Assembly (NCBI GenBank): GCA_021029095.1
Contig: JAJOHG010000004.1
Span: 1,302,001-1,366,000, forward strand
Source of the DNA: Phellopilus nigrolimitatus
Taxonomy: Eukaryota; Basidiomycota; Agaricomycetes; Hymenochaetales; Hymenochaetaceae
Length of the DNA stretch: 64,000 nt
Reading direction: 5' to 3'
Both the position numbers and the translations under genes were made by a program. Below are positions 11,115 to 22,457 of this stretch, piece after piece (positions within the stretch are counted from its first letter, which is position 1; each line of letters begins with the position of its first letter). The notes beneath the pieces were generated by a model. It was not told where the DNA came from and ran no database searches. It saw only the letters and a program-made list of their open reading frames with translations.

Positions 11115-12846
11115 TCACATACTTGGTTTAGGAAAAAGTGTTTGATTCTTTATAAAAAACTTGGTACGTCCGGGCCTCTCGTACCAATCGACCTTGTCGC
11201 GCAAAAACGATTGTTCCAGATCTCTGCGTAAGCCAGGCTTTTCCACGATCTCGACCGACGCAGCCTCCCCGACCTCAGACCTCGTGCCAAACGCAGTGGC
11301 AAGCTTCTCCACGAAGAGCCCGTTCATTCGCGGGCAATCCGTCAGGCGAAGTGTCCGTAGATGCGGAAGTCTGTCACGTTTCTTTAAGTCGACCTGACCA
11401 CCGGGCGGCCAGAGATACGCTCCCTCAAGCGCAAGGTGTTCCAATTTGCCATAACTGTGAAGAATGGCATCCGAGGCAGTAAAAGGGGGCTGCTTGATAT
11501 CCCCCGTGACCGCAAGACTGAGCATTTTTAGGGAAGCTAATTTAAGCTCGAAGATAAGAAGCATGTACAAGTCGTTTTCAACATCATCATTATCTTCCGA
11601 GGCTGAAAGATCAAGATGCAAACAAAATCGTTCCACATTAGGTGCCATTAACGCACGACCTATTTTCCGCACCATCAGAGTCGAGTGCGAAGTGAAGCTG
11701 AGCGATCGGAGGTTTGGGAGATTAGCTATGGGGAAACCATCCTCGAAATTAGGTACGTCCTCGTTACCTCCCATAAGAGACACCGATAGATCCTGCAGGT
11801 TAGGCTGCGTGTTGAGAAATCGCAGTAACGTATCCAGCTCGTCTTCCATTCCACGCGAACGAAAGTGGACGGACGTTAGAAGAGGTTTCCAGCGTAGGTC
11901 GGAAGGAAGTTCAGTCCATAGCGCAGATCTGGGGACATGATAGCGCAAATGCACAGATGATAGGCTTGGAAGTTTCCATGACCAGAAGAATTCTGGAGTG
12001 AAGCCAGGTACTGAACGGAGGTCAGCTGGATAAACGCGATCATCGTTGATCGTCAAATCGGTGAGAGAAGGAAATTCGAGAAATTGGGTCGTAGACGTAA
12101 GATTGGAGAAGACCTCTCTACGTTTATCAGTCGACATATCTTCCCAGATCAAGAACTTGAACGCCCTCCACCGTTCTTTGTGCTCGAGGACGAGTTCGAA
12201 AAACTTTCCCCGGTGCTTTACGAAATCAGAGTGATTGCGCACGATTAGCTCCACGGTCAGCCAACAATTCTCGCTACGAGCCAGGCGTCGCTCCAATTCA
12301 GCGGGGCTGTGAAGATTTGATACCCGCGCCCATAGTTTTGGGAGCTTGAGAGCGATGGCGCGGAAGCGGTGACACACGCGCGAAATGATGTTGCAAAACC
12401 CTGCTGATTTATACTTGATTTCCCCGTCGTCACAAAGTTCGAAGATGGATCCCAGGATATCATCCGGCAGTTGCGCGAAGCCGTGATGTTGAATGGCAGG
12501 TAGAGCTTCAGCGCAATAAGCCTCGAGTTTGTGCTCGACATCGCGAAGCAGGACGCTAAGAGTGTCGCGCGTATTCTTCAGGCGGAATAGCGAAGACTTG
12601 GATGCTTCGACCGCTCTGTCAAGCTGCTTGTATTCGACACTGTATAGATATCGAGTAAAAACAAGTTTGAGCGATTGGGAGCTCGAGAAAAGGGGATGGC
12701 TGGCAGCCGCTGGCTCACGCTGAGTCCCATCCATTTATCCAACATTCCTTTCCGCGCAGAGCGCCTCCTTGGGCCTTCAAGCGCGACAATGCATCCGTTA
12801 GGTCGTCGAGTGCCTTCAGCGATACTGTATCCGGGTTTTCAGGCAT
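11115..12846 (-). CDS. F-box protein FB2 (array member)
   Basis: Intact two-exon gene: exon 1 12719-12846 and exon 2 11115-12639, joined in phase to 550 residues. Exon 1 encodes MPENPDTVSLKALDDL, then DALSRLKAQGGALRG and ECWINGWDS. Exon 2 begins with a helical, probably coiled-coil stretch (QLDRAVEASKSSLFRLK, then TLSVLLRDVEHKLEA), then the F-box AQLPDDILGSIFELC and SRVCHRFRAIALKLPKLW. The rest is about 380 residues of irregular leucine-rich repeats ending DKVDWYERPG. The start is fixed by the exon-1 layout shared by all six members. Its closest relative is FB5 on the opposite arm. Likely an SCF substrate adaptor by family; the substrate is unknown. A GTATGT donor-like site overlaps the stop region. 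Confidence 0.85.
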
Positions 12847-14096
12847 TGAGAGCTCGGGGATAGCGAGAGATTGATAAGAGGCAGGCTGCCACGAGGAAAA
12901 AAATTTCATGAAGGCATGTTAGGTAACGGCGATCGTGAGTTTAGACTCCGCCACGCATTCGTAAAAGGCTTTCGAGCCACATCTGGGGAGCGATGGCGTA
13001 GCTTTTCTCTGAACATACCGTCGTACTTCTCTGTCCGTCTGAAATGACGAATGCCGTAGTTAAAGCATGGTTTTGTTTTGGTTGCCTATTCATTCATTTG
13101 TCCATCGGCTTGCCTTTTGCCATCGCCGCTATGCAGATTCAACGACTTCGCTATGTAACAACGCGATTCTCAAGCTTTTTTGATTTTGCCCATTCTGGTG
13201 GCCGGGATGATACAAATATGCTAGTCATCGCGTTTCAGTGCGCTGGCTCGCCTATTGTGGTACAGAAATCTAGTTCTCTCGCACATGTTTCTTCCTCACA
13301 CATATCTGAATTGTTTGAATGGGCTTCACTCTTACTCTTATTCTTACATGGCTCGTCCAGCTGTTCGCTTGAGAAGGCTCCGGAGCTCGCGTACTCTTTT
13401 TATTCACTTCTGTCTTCGACTAAATCAGCCAGCATGTCGAACACGTTCATCTGGATTCCGACCGAGATGCGTGAAACACTGCTTCGAAAACTTCACAAAA
13501 AGCAAATTCACTCAGCAGACAAGCAAGATTGAGACATATTCAGAGCCTCAGCAGTGGAAAGCAATATAGAAAACAGCAAATGTGTCGTACAAATTCATTC
13601 GTAGCTTAGTATTGTATATGTATATCAAATAAAAGGATGTTGGGCGAGAAATTGATAGTTACCTAGATATAGCAGGTGCACTTTTATAGCTGCTGTACAC
13701 GCTGCATACTCATTCTAGGCATTTTTGTGTCGAATGACAAGGCGTAGAAGGCCTGAGCCGGCACATCCGACGTGCATCGAGACCTCGCTACGTCCGAGTC
13801 ACACCGTCAACCTAACTCGTCTCAATCTGACCGGCGACTGTCATTGTCCATGCAAAGACCTGGGTGTAATTCTGCAGACTACTGTAATTATGTTCAAAGA
13901 CATGTATATCGTTTCCCTCGGGCCGGTCATATTTTCTTCCGGAATCCTTTTCCGTGCACCGAAGCGTTTGAGTTTTCCAAAGACTTCTAAGGAGCTGTAG
14001 CGTCCGTTACTTACCCGCTCTTCACTTTCCGAGACATGTTAATAAATTCTCATAAGTTCATACACTTTCCGTTCGACCCCACATCCTCGCGCGCAA
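12847..14096. repeat. Array spacer (left arm), mirrored near 27850-28586
   Basis: No gene is supported. Bases 12950-13030 match, in reverse complement, the FB5 upstream region (28440-28530). Bases 13300-13720 match 27850-28420 in reverse complement, including the GCTTCGAAAACTTCACAAAA and CAGCAGACAAGCAA blocks. Bases 13070-13490 also resemble 16740-17110, so the spacer recurs once per unit. Position 13707-13708 is the empty site matching the transposon at 26173-27849. Confidence 0.6.
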
Positions 14097-14780
14097 CAAA
14101 ACGAAACGAAAGCGCTCAAATCACCGCGAGCAGCGCGTCCTCGACCTCCCTGATGCGTGCGAGAGTGAGAGCTTGGAAAGACAGGCATTCCCGGTTCAGG
14201 GAAAATCATGGTGGAAATCCTTACAGCATCAAGAAGTTGTCTTATTTAAACTCACTTTGACGAAGTTTTCCAAGCCACATCTGACTAGCGATTCCACATC
14301 ACTGATTTCTATTACAGAAAGGAGCTGCCTGTAATCACCTCCTTTTTCTCTTCCTTTCTTATGTCTGCTATATGTAACAGAGCACATCATATATGTACAA
14401 CCTTCATTCGTGAATCATCTGAAGATCCGTCAATAAACTCACTTTAAGTACCCTCACATACGATCCTTCAAATACAGGCAATCCCCATAGCTTAACGCGT
14501 CTACATGTTAAGAAATCGCCGCCAACGGCTCAACAAACGTGTCGCATCCTTCTCGTGCTCCTTCTCGCAAAATCTGACACTTGTGCTCGCGCACCAGCTT
14601 GAACGTGGGTAGCATGCAGTCTCAGTGGAATTCCGTAGAACTGCATGTATTTGGCGGACACGCGCACCCGGTTGAGTACTGAATGGCTCGGCATGACATG
14701 TGGACGGGAGGGTCGTGTAACTGACTTGTCATCTCAAAGCGATATCAACGACAAATCGCGCAGCAATCAACTCCAATACA
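14097..14780 (-). pseudogene. UBP8 3'-end remnant, array unit 3
   Basis: The minus strand carries two pieces. Near 14120-14165 the codons read RIREVEDALLAVI and stop, nearly the exact C-terminus of UBP8. Near 14560-14760 are decayed counterparts of the preceding exons (the ATCGCTTTGA block of WYRFD, then CACGAGAAGGATGC). About 390 bp lie between them; the sequence next to the tail resembles the promoter-proximal DNA of FB1 and FB6. Scattered stops show it is not functional. Confidence 0.7.
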
Positions 14781-14877
14781 TAAAATTTTAGAAACCTGAG
14801 CAAACGATTGCATATCAGTGATACGCTTGGTTCGATATGTCTGCCACATACCTGATCGTTGAGAACGTGTTTGATTG

Positions 14878-16563
14878 TTAAAACCGGGTACGTCCGGGCC
14901 TCTCGTACCAATCAACCTTGTCGCGCAAGCATGATTGTTCCAGATCTCTGCGTAAGCCAGACTTTCGGATGATCTCGACGGACCCAGCCTCCGCGATCTC
15001 AGACCTCGAGGCAAAAGCAGCGGCGAGCTCCTCTACGAACAGCGCCTCCATTCGCGGGCAATCCGTGAGGCGGAGTGTCCGTAATCGGGGGAGTCTGACG
15101 TGTTTTTCGGAGTCAACTCGATCATCGGGCGGCCAGAGATAGGGTCCCTCAAGTGCGAGGTGTTCCAATTTGTCATAATAGTGCAGGATGGCTTCCGAGG
15201 CAGTATAGTAGGGCCGCTTGGTATCCACGGTAAGGCTGAGTGTCTTCAGGGAAGCTGATTTGTGCTCATTCAGGAGCATGCTCAAGTCCTTCTCAGTATC
15301 ATTTTTATCTTCCTGGGGTGAAAGATCGAAATGCAGATAAAGCCGTTCCACGTTCGGCGTCACTAATGCATGACATAACCTCTGCGCCATCAGGGACGAG
15401 TAGGAAGTGAGGCTGAGCGATCGGAGGTTTGGGAGATTGGTTACGAACAAGTTTTCATCTAACTCTTCCTCGTTAACGTCCTCGGTTCCCCAAAGAGTCA
15501 CCGAGAGATCCCGCAGGTTAGGCTGTGTGCTGAGAAATCGCAGTAGCATATCCAGCTCTTCTTCAATTCCAAACGAACGAAAGTGGACGGACGTTAAGGT
15601 GGGTTTCCAGCGAAGGTCGGAAGGAATTTCAGTCCATAGCGCAGGTCTGGGGACATGATGGCCCAAATGCACAGATGACAGATTTGGAACTTTCCATGTC
15701 AAGTGGAATTCTGGAATGTTTCCATCTCCTGTGCGGTGGCCAGCTGCTGAAGCGCTTTGATCATCGTTGATCGTCAAGGTGGTGAGAGAAGGAAGTTCGA
15801 GACCAAGGGTAATAAGCATAAGATTAACCCAGACTTCGCTACGTTGCTTCAACGTCATCACGTCCCAGATAAAGAACTTGAACACCCTCCACCGTTCTTT
15901 GTGCTCGAGGACGAGTTCGAAAAACTTTACCCCGTGCTTTACGAAATCAGAGTGATTGTGCACGATTAACTCCACGGTTAGCCAACGATTTCCACTTCGA
16001 GCCAGGCGCAGCCTCAGATCCGCGGGGCTGTGTATATTTGACACGCGTGTCCACAATCTTGGGGATTTGAGGGCGATGGCGCGGAAGCGGCGACACACGC
16101 GCGAGACGACGTTACAGGACTCTTCCTTTCCACACTCGAGTTCTCCGTCGTCGCAGAGTTCGAAGATAGACCCCAGGATCTCATCTGGTAAATGAGCGAA
16201 GCCGTGATGCTGAATTACAGGTAAGGCTTTGGAGCGGAAAGCCTCGAGTTTGTGCTCGACATCGAGAAGCAAGGCGCTAAGAGTGTCGCGCGTATTCTTC
16301 AGGCGGATTAACGAAGACTGCGATGCTTCGACTGCTTGGTCAAGCTCCTGATACTCGACACTGTATATATATAGAGAGAGAGTAAAAGTAAGTTTGAGCG
16401 ATTGGGAGCTCGGGGGAACGGCATGGCTGGCTCACGCCGCGTCCTGTCCAGTTATCCAACACTCATTTCCGCACAGAGCGCCTCCCTGGGCCTTCAAGCG
16501 CGACAAAGCATCAGTGAGGTCGTCGAGTGCCTTCACCAGCACCGTGTCTGCTTTTCTGAGCAT
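14878..16563 (-). CDS. F-box protein FB3 (array member)
   Basis: Exon 1 16436-16563 (starting MLRKADTVLVKALDDL) and exon 2 14878-16360 join in phase to 536 residues. It has the shared layout: an N-terminal helical cap, a predicted coiled coil (ELDQAVEASQSSLIRLK), the F-box AHLPDEILGSIFELC at about residues 97-111, then leucine-rich repeats ending DKVDWYERPGRTRF. From about SVHLGHHVPRPALW onward it is nearly identical to FB4, while the preceding part differs clearly, which suggests gene conversion between the arms. The family suggests a Skp1-binding substrate receptor; the target is unknown. Confidence 0.84.
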
Positions 16564-17875
16564 CAAGAATACGCCGAGAGATCAGGGAAAGCGGGAGCTT
16601 GATGAGAGTTGAAGGATGCTTTGAGTTAGGCGCCCCCGAATGGAACGTCAATCTTTATTTCAGCCTCCGCGCCGCATTCGCGTAACTCCCGAGCCACATT
16701 TGACTACCGATGGCGCAACTTCCCATGGAGCATAGTGTAAGTCATGGTGAGGGAAGGATTTTGTTTTCTCCACATCTACCTGTGCCATATACCAACACGG
16801 TCCTCGGGATTTTTTTTTTTCATTCGCTCATTCTTATGTCGATATTATACATATCTGCTAGCAATTGCGTTCCAGCGCAGACTTTTCACATACGCCTTTT
16901 CCTCCCTCACTTCACAAAGCACCCTTGTTGAAAAATAAAACACCATTTTCCCTCTCCCTCACCCACATAAAACACTCAAGGTTTGCTTGACAAGGCTCCA
17001 GAGCTTACTCTTTTCCTTTCCCGTCTGTCTGCGACTAACAATAAAAAAAACACCAGCACATGGAGTAAGTTCGCCTGGATCCCATGACTGGAGAACGCCA
17101 TTCCAGACACCGGCAAATCGCAACTGCTACGCAAGAGGAAAATTCGATAGATCCCGTTATTGGTTATTGTGCAAAGACATGTACACTGTTTTCCTCCTCG
17201 AACGTCAAGAAACAAACTCTCATTGTCAATCTGGGCCCTGCCCCCCTCCGGAGGACGCGGAGATAGGGCCCGCGGGTGGGAAAACAAGGTCAGAATGGGA
17301 AGAGAGAAATAAAGGATGCGGGGAACGCTCGTTCCCGTCGATTGTAACGACGACATTGGTGCGTGCTGTTGCTTTTTATGGGAGCCTGGAGCGAGAACGT
17401 GGGCTTATCGAAGCGCGGCGAACTCGAAAATTGGCGTTAGACTTGTTGGCGATGCTCTCCTGAGAATGGGGAGTGTATTGCTGACTTAGAGGCGTGGCCG
17501 GGGTACGCTGCTTATCTCATGCCGCACGTCCTTCGGTGCACCATCCCGACATCTCGACCGTCGAGATCCCTGTGTCCGAGCCATCGCCGTCACCATCGTC
17601 GCTGCCAGCATCCCGCGCTTCCATTTCCCCCGTATGTACGCCTGTTGCAGCGCGCAGGCGCGCTCCGCGCCCACGGGCGGCTGATGCAGCGAGCCCGCAG
17701 GTCGGCGGCGAAGCGCAACGGCGCTCCACGGACCCTGTACGCGGGCTCTCAGCATGTCCTCCCCGCGCCGGATCTTGCAGCGCGTGGTATATTTACCGCC
17801 TGCCCTCCCCGTTCCTCATCGTCCCGACCGAACTCGCTCCCGCGCCTCCCCGTCCCCTCGTCTCCGCCACACCAC
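16564..17875. other. Spacer between FB3 and the isochorismatase-like gene
   Basis: No recognisable gene. Bases 16740-17110 resemble the spacer at 13070-13490, and 17236-17450 is copied at 7730-7970. An open frame continues upstream from the isochorismatase start to 17519, but its composition (Arg, Pro, Ser and His rich, no domain) does not support coding. This is the inner edge of the left arm. Confidence 0.45.
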
Positions 17876-18523
17876 ATGGCCGACCCCGCCCCCATCCCCA
17901 ACGGCCACGCTCCCGCTCCCGCCCCCGCCCCCACCGCGCAGCAGCCCCCGCGCGCCGTCCTCCTCCTCATCGACGTGCAGGTCAACATGCTCGCCCCGGG
18001 CTCCGGCGTGCCCAACGCCGGGCCCGTGCGCGCAACCATCGAGCGCGCGCTGCACGCCGCCCGCAGCGCGCCGCGCCCCCCGCTCGTCGTGCACGTCCGC
18101 AACTGCGGGGCGCCCGGCGAGCCCGACGCGCGCGGCGCGCGCGGCTGGCAGCTCGCATGCGCCGCCGCGCGCGGCGAGCCCGTGCTCGACAAGACGCGCA
18201 ACAACGCGTTCGCGGGCACGCCGCTCCCCGCGCTCGTCCCGCCCGGCGCCGCCACCGCGCTCGTCGTCGCCGGCATGCAGAGCGACTTCTGCATCCGCGC
18301 GACGTGCAGCGCCGCCCTCGCGCGGGGCAACTCCGTCTTCCTCGTCGCGGGCGCCCACGCGACGTACGACCGCCCCGAGGCGTACGCCGTCGCGGGCGTG
18401 CCGCTCGTCACCCCCGCGCGCGCCGTCGAGCAGGCCGTCGAGAACGAGCTCGAGGAGGCCGGTGTGTGCATCGTCGCTGTCGAGGACCTCCCCCACGTCT
18501 TTGCCGCGGGCGAGGGCTCGTGA
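17876..18523 (+). CDS. Isochorismatase-like cysteine hydrolase
   Basis: Single-exon protein of 215 residues in the isochorismatase superfamily, whose members hydrolyse isochorismate, nicotinamide or related amides. Visible signs are AVLLLIDVQVNML with the catalytic Asp, a conserved Lys in DKTRNNAF, and the nucleophile region VVAGMQSDFCIRATC with the catalytic Cys. The start at 17876 (CACATGGCC) gives the usual length; an in-frame ATG at 17519 would add 119 low-complexity residues. After TGA at 18521-18523 the same frame stays open for 31 further G/C-rich codons to TAG at 18617-18619, ending YYGPPTAWKGGWQ. This may be a readthrough tail or a mutated codon. The substrate cannot be named from sequence. 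Confidence 0.85.
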   Translation: MADPAPIPNGHAPAPAPAPTAQQPPRAVLLLIDVQVNMLAPGSGVPNAGPVRATIERALHAARSAPRPPLVVHVRNCGAPGEPDARGARGWQLACAAARGEPVLDKTRNNAFAGTPLPALVPPGAATALVVAGMQSDFCIRATCSAALARGNSVFLVAGAHATYDRPEAYAVAGVPLVTPARAVEQAVENELEEAGVCIVAVEDLPHVFAAGEGS

Positions 18524-18752
18524 CAATCATGGCTGGCGGAGCGCGAGCCGTTGCCGCCGCCGGAGCGGGAGAACGGGTACTACGGGCCTCCCACGGCGTG
18601 GAAGGGCGGCTGGCAATAGCCAGGCGCGCCGTGTCTTTTTTTCTTCATGGGGTCTCTCTTTTCTTTTCTCTTGGGAGTGTGAATACACGTCGGAATTATA
18701 CCAGGCGGGGGAGGAGGGAAGGGCAGCCGCTACATATCACAAGCCCCGACCA

Positions 18753-19892
18753 CTAGTCTACGCCGCTGAGGCGCGCGGGGATGTAGAACGTGAGCACGCC
18801 CCCCGCGTCCGCCACGTCCCCGATGTACACGTACAGGATCATGCAGTGGTCCTCGCATATACCTACAGGGCCGTCAGTCGAAACGAACGTGATATATGAG
18901 AGAGCGCGACGCACAGGCAATCGTCGTCGTCGACACGACGTGGCTCGACAGGAACTTGAGGAACGCGCGCACCGAGAGGTGCACGCCGAACATCTGCCCC
19001 GGCTCCGGCTCAGACTCCGGTTCCTCGCGCGCCTCCTCCTCCCCCGCCTGGCTCGGCTCCTGGGTGGCCATGTTCGGGATCGTGCAGCGCGTCCACTGCG
19101 TCTCGACGCGCACCGCGTCCGCCGCGACCGAGAGCCGCAGCGCGCCGCGCCGGCTCGCGTGCACGCCGAGCACGTCCGCCATCGTGCGCAGGTGCTCCGC
19201 GACCGTGCGCAGCTTCTGCAGCGGCGGGAGCAGGATGTGGATCTGGCGCGGGCGCGGCGTCAGTTCAGTTCAGTCAGGCACTGCGGGGGCGCGCGCTCAC
19301 GTCGGGCTCCGGGCAGAGCGGCTCCTTGAGGCGCGCGATGTCCGCCGGGCGGAGGACGTCGACAAGCACGTCGTGCGCGACCAGCGCGCCGCGTCGCCCG
19401 CCGCCGCTGCCGCCGAACGCGCTGGGGCCGCGCGCGAGGGCGATCTCGAACGCGAGGACGGCGTGCCCGTGCTTCTTCGCGAGCTTGAGGACGACCTCGG
19501 GCGCGCCGGCGGCAGAACGCAGCGCGGCGAGGAGGGCCTCGGGCGCGAGAAGCAGCGCGATGGCGTTGCCCGCGTTGGACTGGATGCGGTAGTCGGTGAA
19601 GAGCGCGTCGGCTTTGATTTGGCTGGTGGATGTTTTTGTTTTTGTTTTTGTTTTTGCTTTTGTTTGAGAAGGGTGATGGGCGACTCACGACCAGACTTGC
19701 ACGCCGTCCTCGGTCTCCTCGTTGCAGATGATGTGCATGTCGGTCTCGGTGAAGCGCACGATGCAGCGCTTCTGGAGTTTCTCGATCGCCTGGATGATGC
19801 CTGTTCGACGCGTGAGACGCGACGCGCGGTTGGGAGAGAGTAAACGCACGCTGGAAGGTCTGTACGTGCTCGATGTTGGCGCGGAAACGCAT
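18753..19892 (-). CDS. HUS1: Hus1 subunit of the 9-1-1 DNA damage checkpoint clamp
   Basis: Hus1 joins Rad9 and Rad1 in a PCNA-like ring loaded at damaged DNA to activate the ATR-type kinase. The start MRFRANIEHVQTF and IEKLQKRCIVRFTETDMHII are typical. Next come QVWSQIKADALFTDYRIQSN and EALLAALRSAAGAPEVVLKL, then ARLKEPLCPEPDV. The C-terminal half has VRAFLKFLSSHVVSTTTIAC, then CMILYVYIGDV and AGGVLTFYIPA. Four or five short introns split the gene; the one near 19619-19690 is T-rich with repeated TTTTTG. An acidic Glu/Pro insert lies before MFGVHLSV. It diverges from UBP8 across 175 bp. Confidence 0.93.
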
Positions 19893-20067
19893 GGCGATGT
19901 AGAGTCGTGTAGAGTACAATGTACAGCGTACAGAGATATAGCAGATAGAGATAGAGAGTTGAGATGACTGTCGACGCGAAAAGCGTGAAATAAAATAAAA
20001 TAAAATAAGATCACGTGATCGTCGTCTAACGTCCTGCATTTACGTACACACCTTGCTCAAGACGACC
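19893..20067. promoter_or_regulatory. Divergent promoter HUS1 / UBP8
   Basis: This 175-bp gap lies between opposed start codons. It contains TAAAATAAAATAAAATAAG near 19988-20008 followed by a CACGTGATC block, an E-box-like core. One or both leaders must be short. Confidence 0.5.
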
Positions 20068-22457
20068 ATGGCCGCCTCCACGTCCTCCGCCCTCCCGACG
20101 TCGCTCCCCGGGCCCGCGGACGACGATGGCGCCGACGCCGGGACCGGGAGTGACCCCACCGAAGAGCCGCGCACGGACGGCCGCTGCCCACACATCGCCG
20201 CGGCGTGCGCGGTCGAGGCCGCGCGCCTCTCCATGCTGCGCAAGTACAAGGCCGCTGCCGCCTGGGCCGCGTCCGCCGGCCCACGCAGCGGGCGCCCCGC
20301 CGCGAAGCGTCGCAAGGTATGTCTTCCCTTCTTCTCGTTGTGCGCCGTGTGTGCATACGATGCTGACGCGGCGCGTGCGGGGAGAAGTTGCAGGCCCCGG
20401 CGTGCGGCGCGTGCGGGCTCGCGCTGCACCGCCCGTTCGTGTGCCTCCACTGCGCGTTCGGCGGGTGCTGGAAGGACGGCCACGTGCTCGCGCACATGCG
20501 CAACCTCGGCCACCAGTTTTGTGCGTCCGTCTCTGTCTCCCGCTCCCGCTCCCCCGGCGTGCGGCCGTTCTGACGCAGTGCCGGTTTGCAGGCGCGGACG
20601 TCAAGACGGGCACGGTCTTCTGCCTCGCGTGCGACGACGTCATCGCGGACCCCGCGTTCGAAGCGCTCTTTCGCGCGACGACGCGCCACGAGGAGGAGAA
20701 GGAGACCAAGTTCATCAGTGCGTGTGCCGTCTTTTCTTTCGGTTTGTGTGCGCGCTCAGCGCTATGCTGTAGCGGCGCGGAAGCACCGCGAGCCGTACAG
20801 GCCGTGGATCCCCGACGCGCGGGACAGCGCCGCCCTAACGAGCGCGGTCCCCGTGTCGTGCAACGGTGAGGCGCGGCGGCCCCCCCTCCCCGTCCTCAGC
20901 GACCCTTGTCTGACGCCCGCTTGCCAGGCCGCATCGGCCTGCTCAACCTCGGCCAGACGTGCTTCCTGAACGTCATCCTGCAGTCGCTGCTGCACAACCC
21001 GATGCTGCGCAACTACTTCCTGAGCGACCTGCACAACAGCAAGCTGTGCAAGCTGCGCGAGTGCATGTCCTGCGAGCTCGACAAGCTCTTCGCCGAGGTG
21101 CGCAGGCGCGCGCGCTCTTCTCTCTCTTTTTTGTGCGGCTCACCCCGCCCGCGCCGCAGGTCTACTCCGGCACGGCGCGCGCGTTCGGGCCCGCGAGCCT
21201 GCTCGCGACGACGTGGAAGGCGTCCGCGGAGCTCGCGGGGTACGCGCAGCAGGACGCGCACGAGTTCTTCATCTCCGCGCTGAACCAGCTGCACAAGAGC
21301 GCGTACGGCAACACGAGCATCTCGTGCAACTGCGTCGTGCACGAGGTCTTCGGCGGGCAGCTGCAGAGCGACCACGCGTGCGCGCGCTGCGGCGCCGTGT
21401 CGAGCAAGGTCGACCCGATCCTCGACGTCAGCCTCCAGCTGCGCGGCAAGGGCGCGGAGGACAACACGCTCGCGGGCTGTCTGCGCCGGTGAGGCCCTCG
21501 GCTTTTTTCTTCTTGTGCGCGCCGCGCGTGCTTACGGTCGTAGGTTCACGCAGCCTGAGAATATGAAGTATAGTTGTGGGAAGTGCGGCCCACAGGTGCG
21601 GTTTCTTGCAGCATGTAGCCCTCTGTCATAAATCCTCTCATCTCCTCCTCCAGCAAGCAACAAAACGCCTGTCGATCCGGAAGCTCCCGCCCGTCCTGAG
21701 CTTCCAGTTCAAGGTACGCCCGGCTTTCTACCTCACCGCGCGCACCAGCTCACATATATCTACGCCCGCAGCGCTTCGAGCACGACGGCCAGAACGGGAA
21801 GTCGACGCCGAAGAAGATCGACACGCACATTCTCATCCCGGCGATGCTGAACATGACGCCGTACACGACGCTCGGCATCAAGAGCCAGGAGAGCGAGAAG
21901 CACGTCCCGTAAGCCGCTGACGCCTCTTGTTGGGTGCCCTTTCTCGACCTGACCTCGACCTCCTGACTGCTTGGAAGCTTGGGCCCGGAGGCGATGTACG
22001 AGTACGATTTGTTTGCGGTCATCAACCACGACGGGCAGATCGACACGGGCCACTACACAAACTTTGCGCGCTCGCAGGACGAGGCAAGTCGCGTTCGTGA
22101 TAAGTTACAAAAGACACAGCTAAGACATCATTCCTACTTTTCGTTAGTGGTATCGTTTTGACGACGAAAAGTGAGTCACACCCTCTCTCCCTCTCCCTCC
22201 CTCTCTCGCTGTCCTCCCAAAAGCTCACCGTCTCCTCGCACGCACCCAGGGTGACGCACGCCGCACTCGCGACGGTGCTGCAGTCGACCGCGTACATGTG
22301 CTTCTACGTGAAGCGCCAGCTGGACTACAAGCCGCAGGTGGTGCCGACGTACAAGCTCGCGCGCGAGCACGAGGCGGTGCGCGAGCGCGAGAAGGAGCGC
22401 GAGAAGGAGGCGCTGCGCATCAAGGAAGTCGAGGACGCGCTGCTCGCGGTGATCTGA
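20068..22457 (+). CDS. UBP8: Ubiquitin carboxyl-terminal hydrolase Ubp8 (SAGA DUB module)
   Basis: Cysteine protease of the USP family that removes ubiquitin from histone H2B within the SAGA co-activator. About 12 short exons give roughly 550 residues. An N-terminal ZnF-UBP finger is visible (RCPHIAAACAVE, then CGACGLALHRPFVC, CWKDGHVLAHMRNLGHQF). The USP domain has the Cys box GLLNLGQTCFLNVILQSLL with the nucleophile, QQDAHEFFISALNQLH, two zinc-binding CxxC pairs (CARC and CGKC) and the His box HDGQIDTGHYTNF. The C-terminus WYRFDDEK-VTHAALATVLQS-AYMCFYVKRQLDY is followed by a charged helix ending EVEDALLAVI. Pieces of this 3' end are scattered through both F-box arms. This copy is the only complete one and looks intact. 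Confidence 0.95.

Noticed and set aside
13044..13532. A 162-codon plus-strand frame
   Set aside because: It lies in the duplicated spacer, and the mirror copy at 28040-28420 is interrupted, so coding is not supported.
17519..17875. N-terminal extension of the isochorismatase frame
   Set aside because: It is in frame but low complexity, duplicated-spacer-like upstream, and unlike any family leader; the ATG at 17876 gives the normal length.
17494..18899. Long overlapping plus-strand frames of 380-420 codons, very rich in Arg, Pro and Ser
   Set aside because: Artefacts of G/C-rich third positions in the isochorismatase and HUS1 genes.
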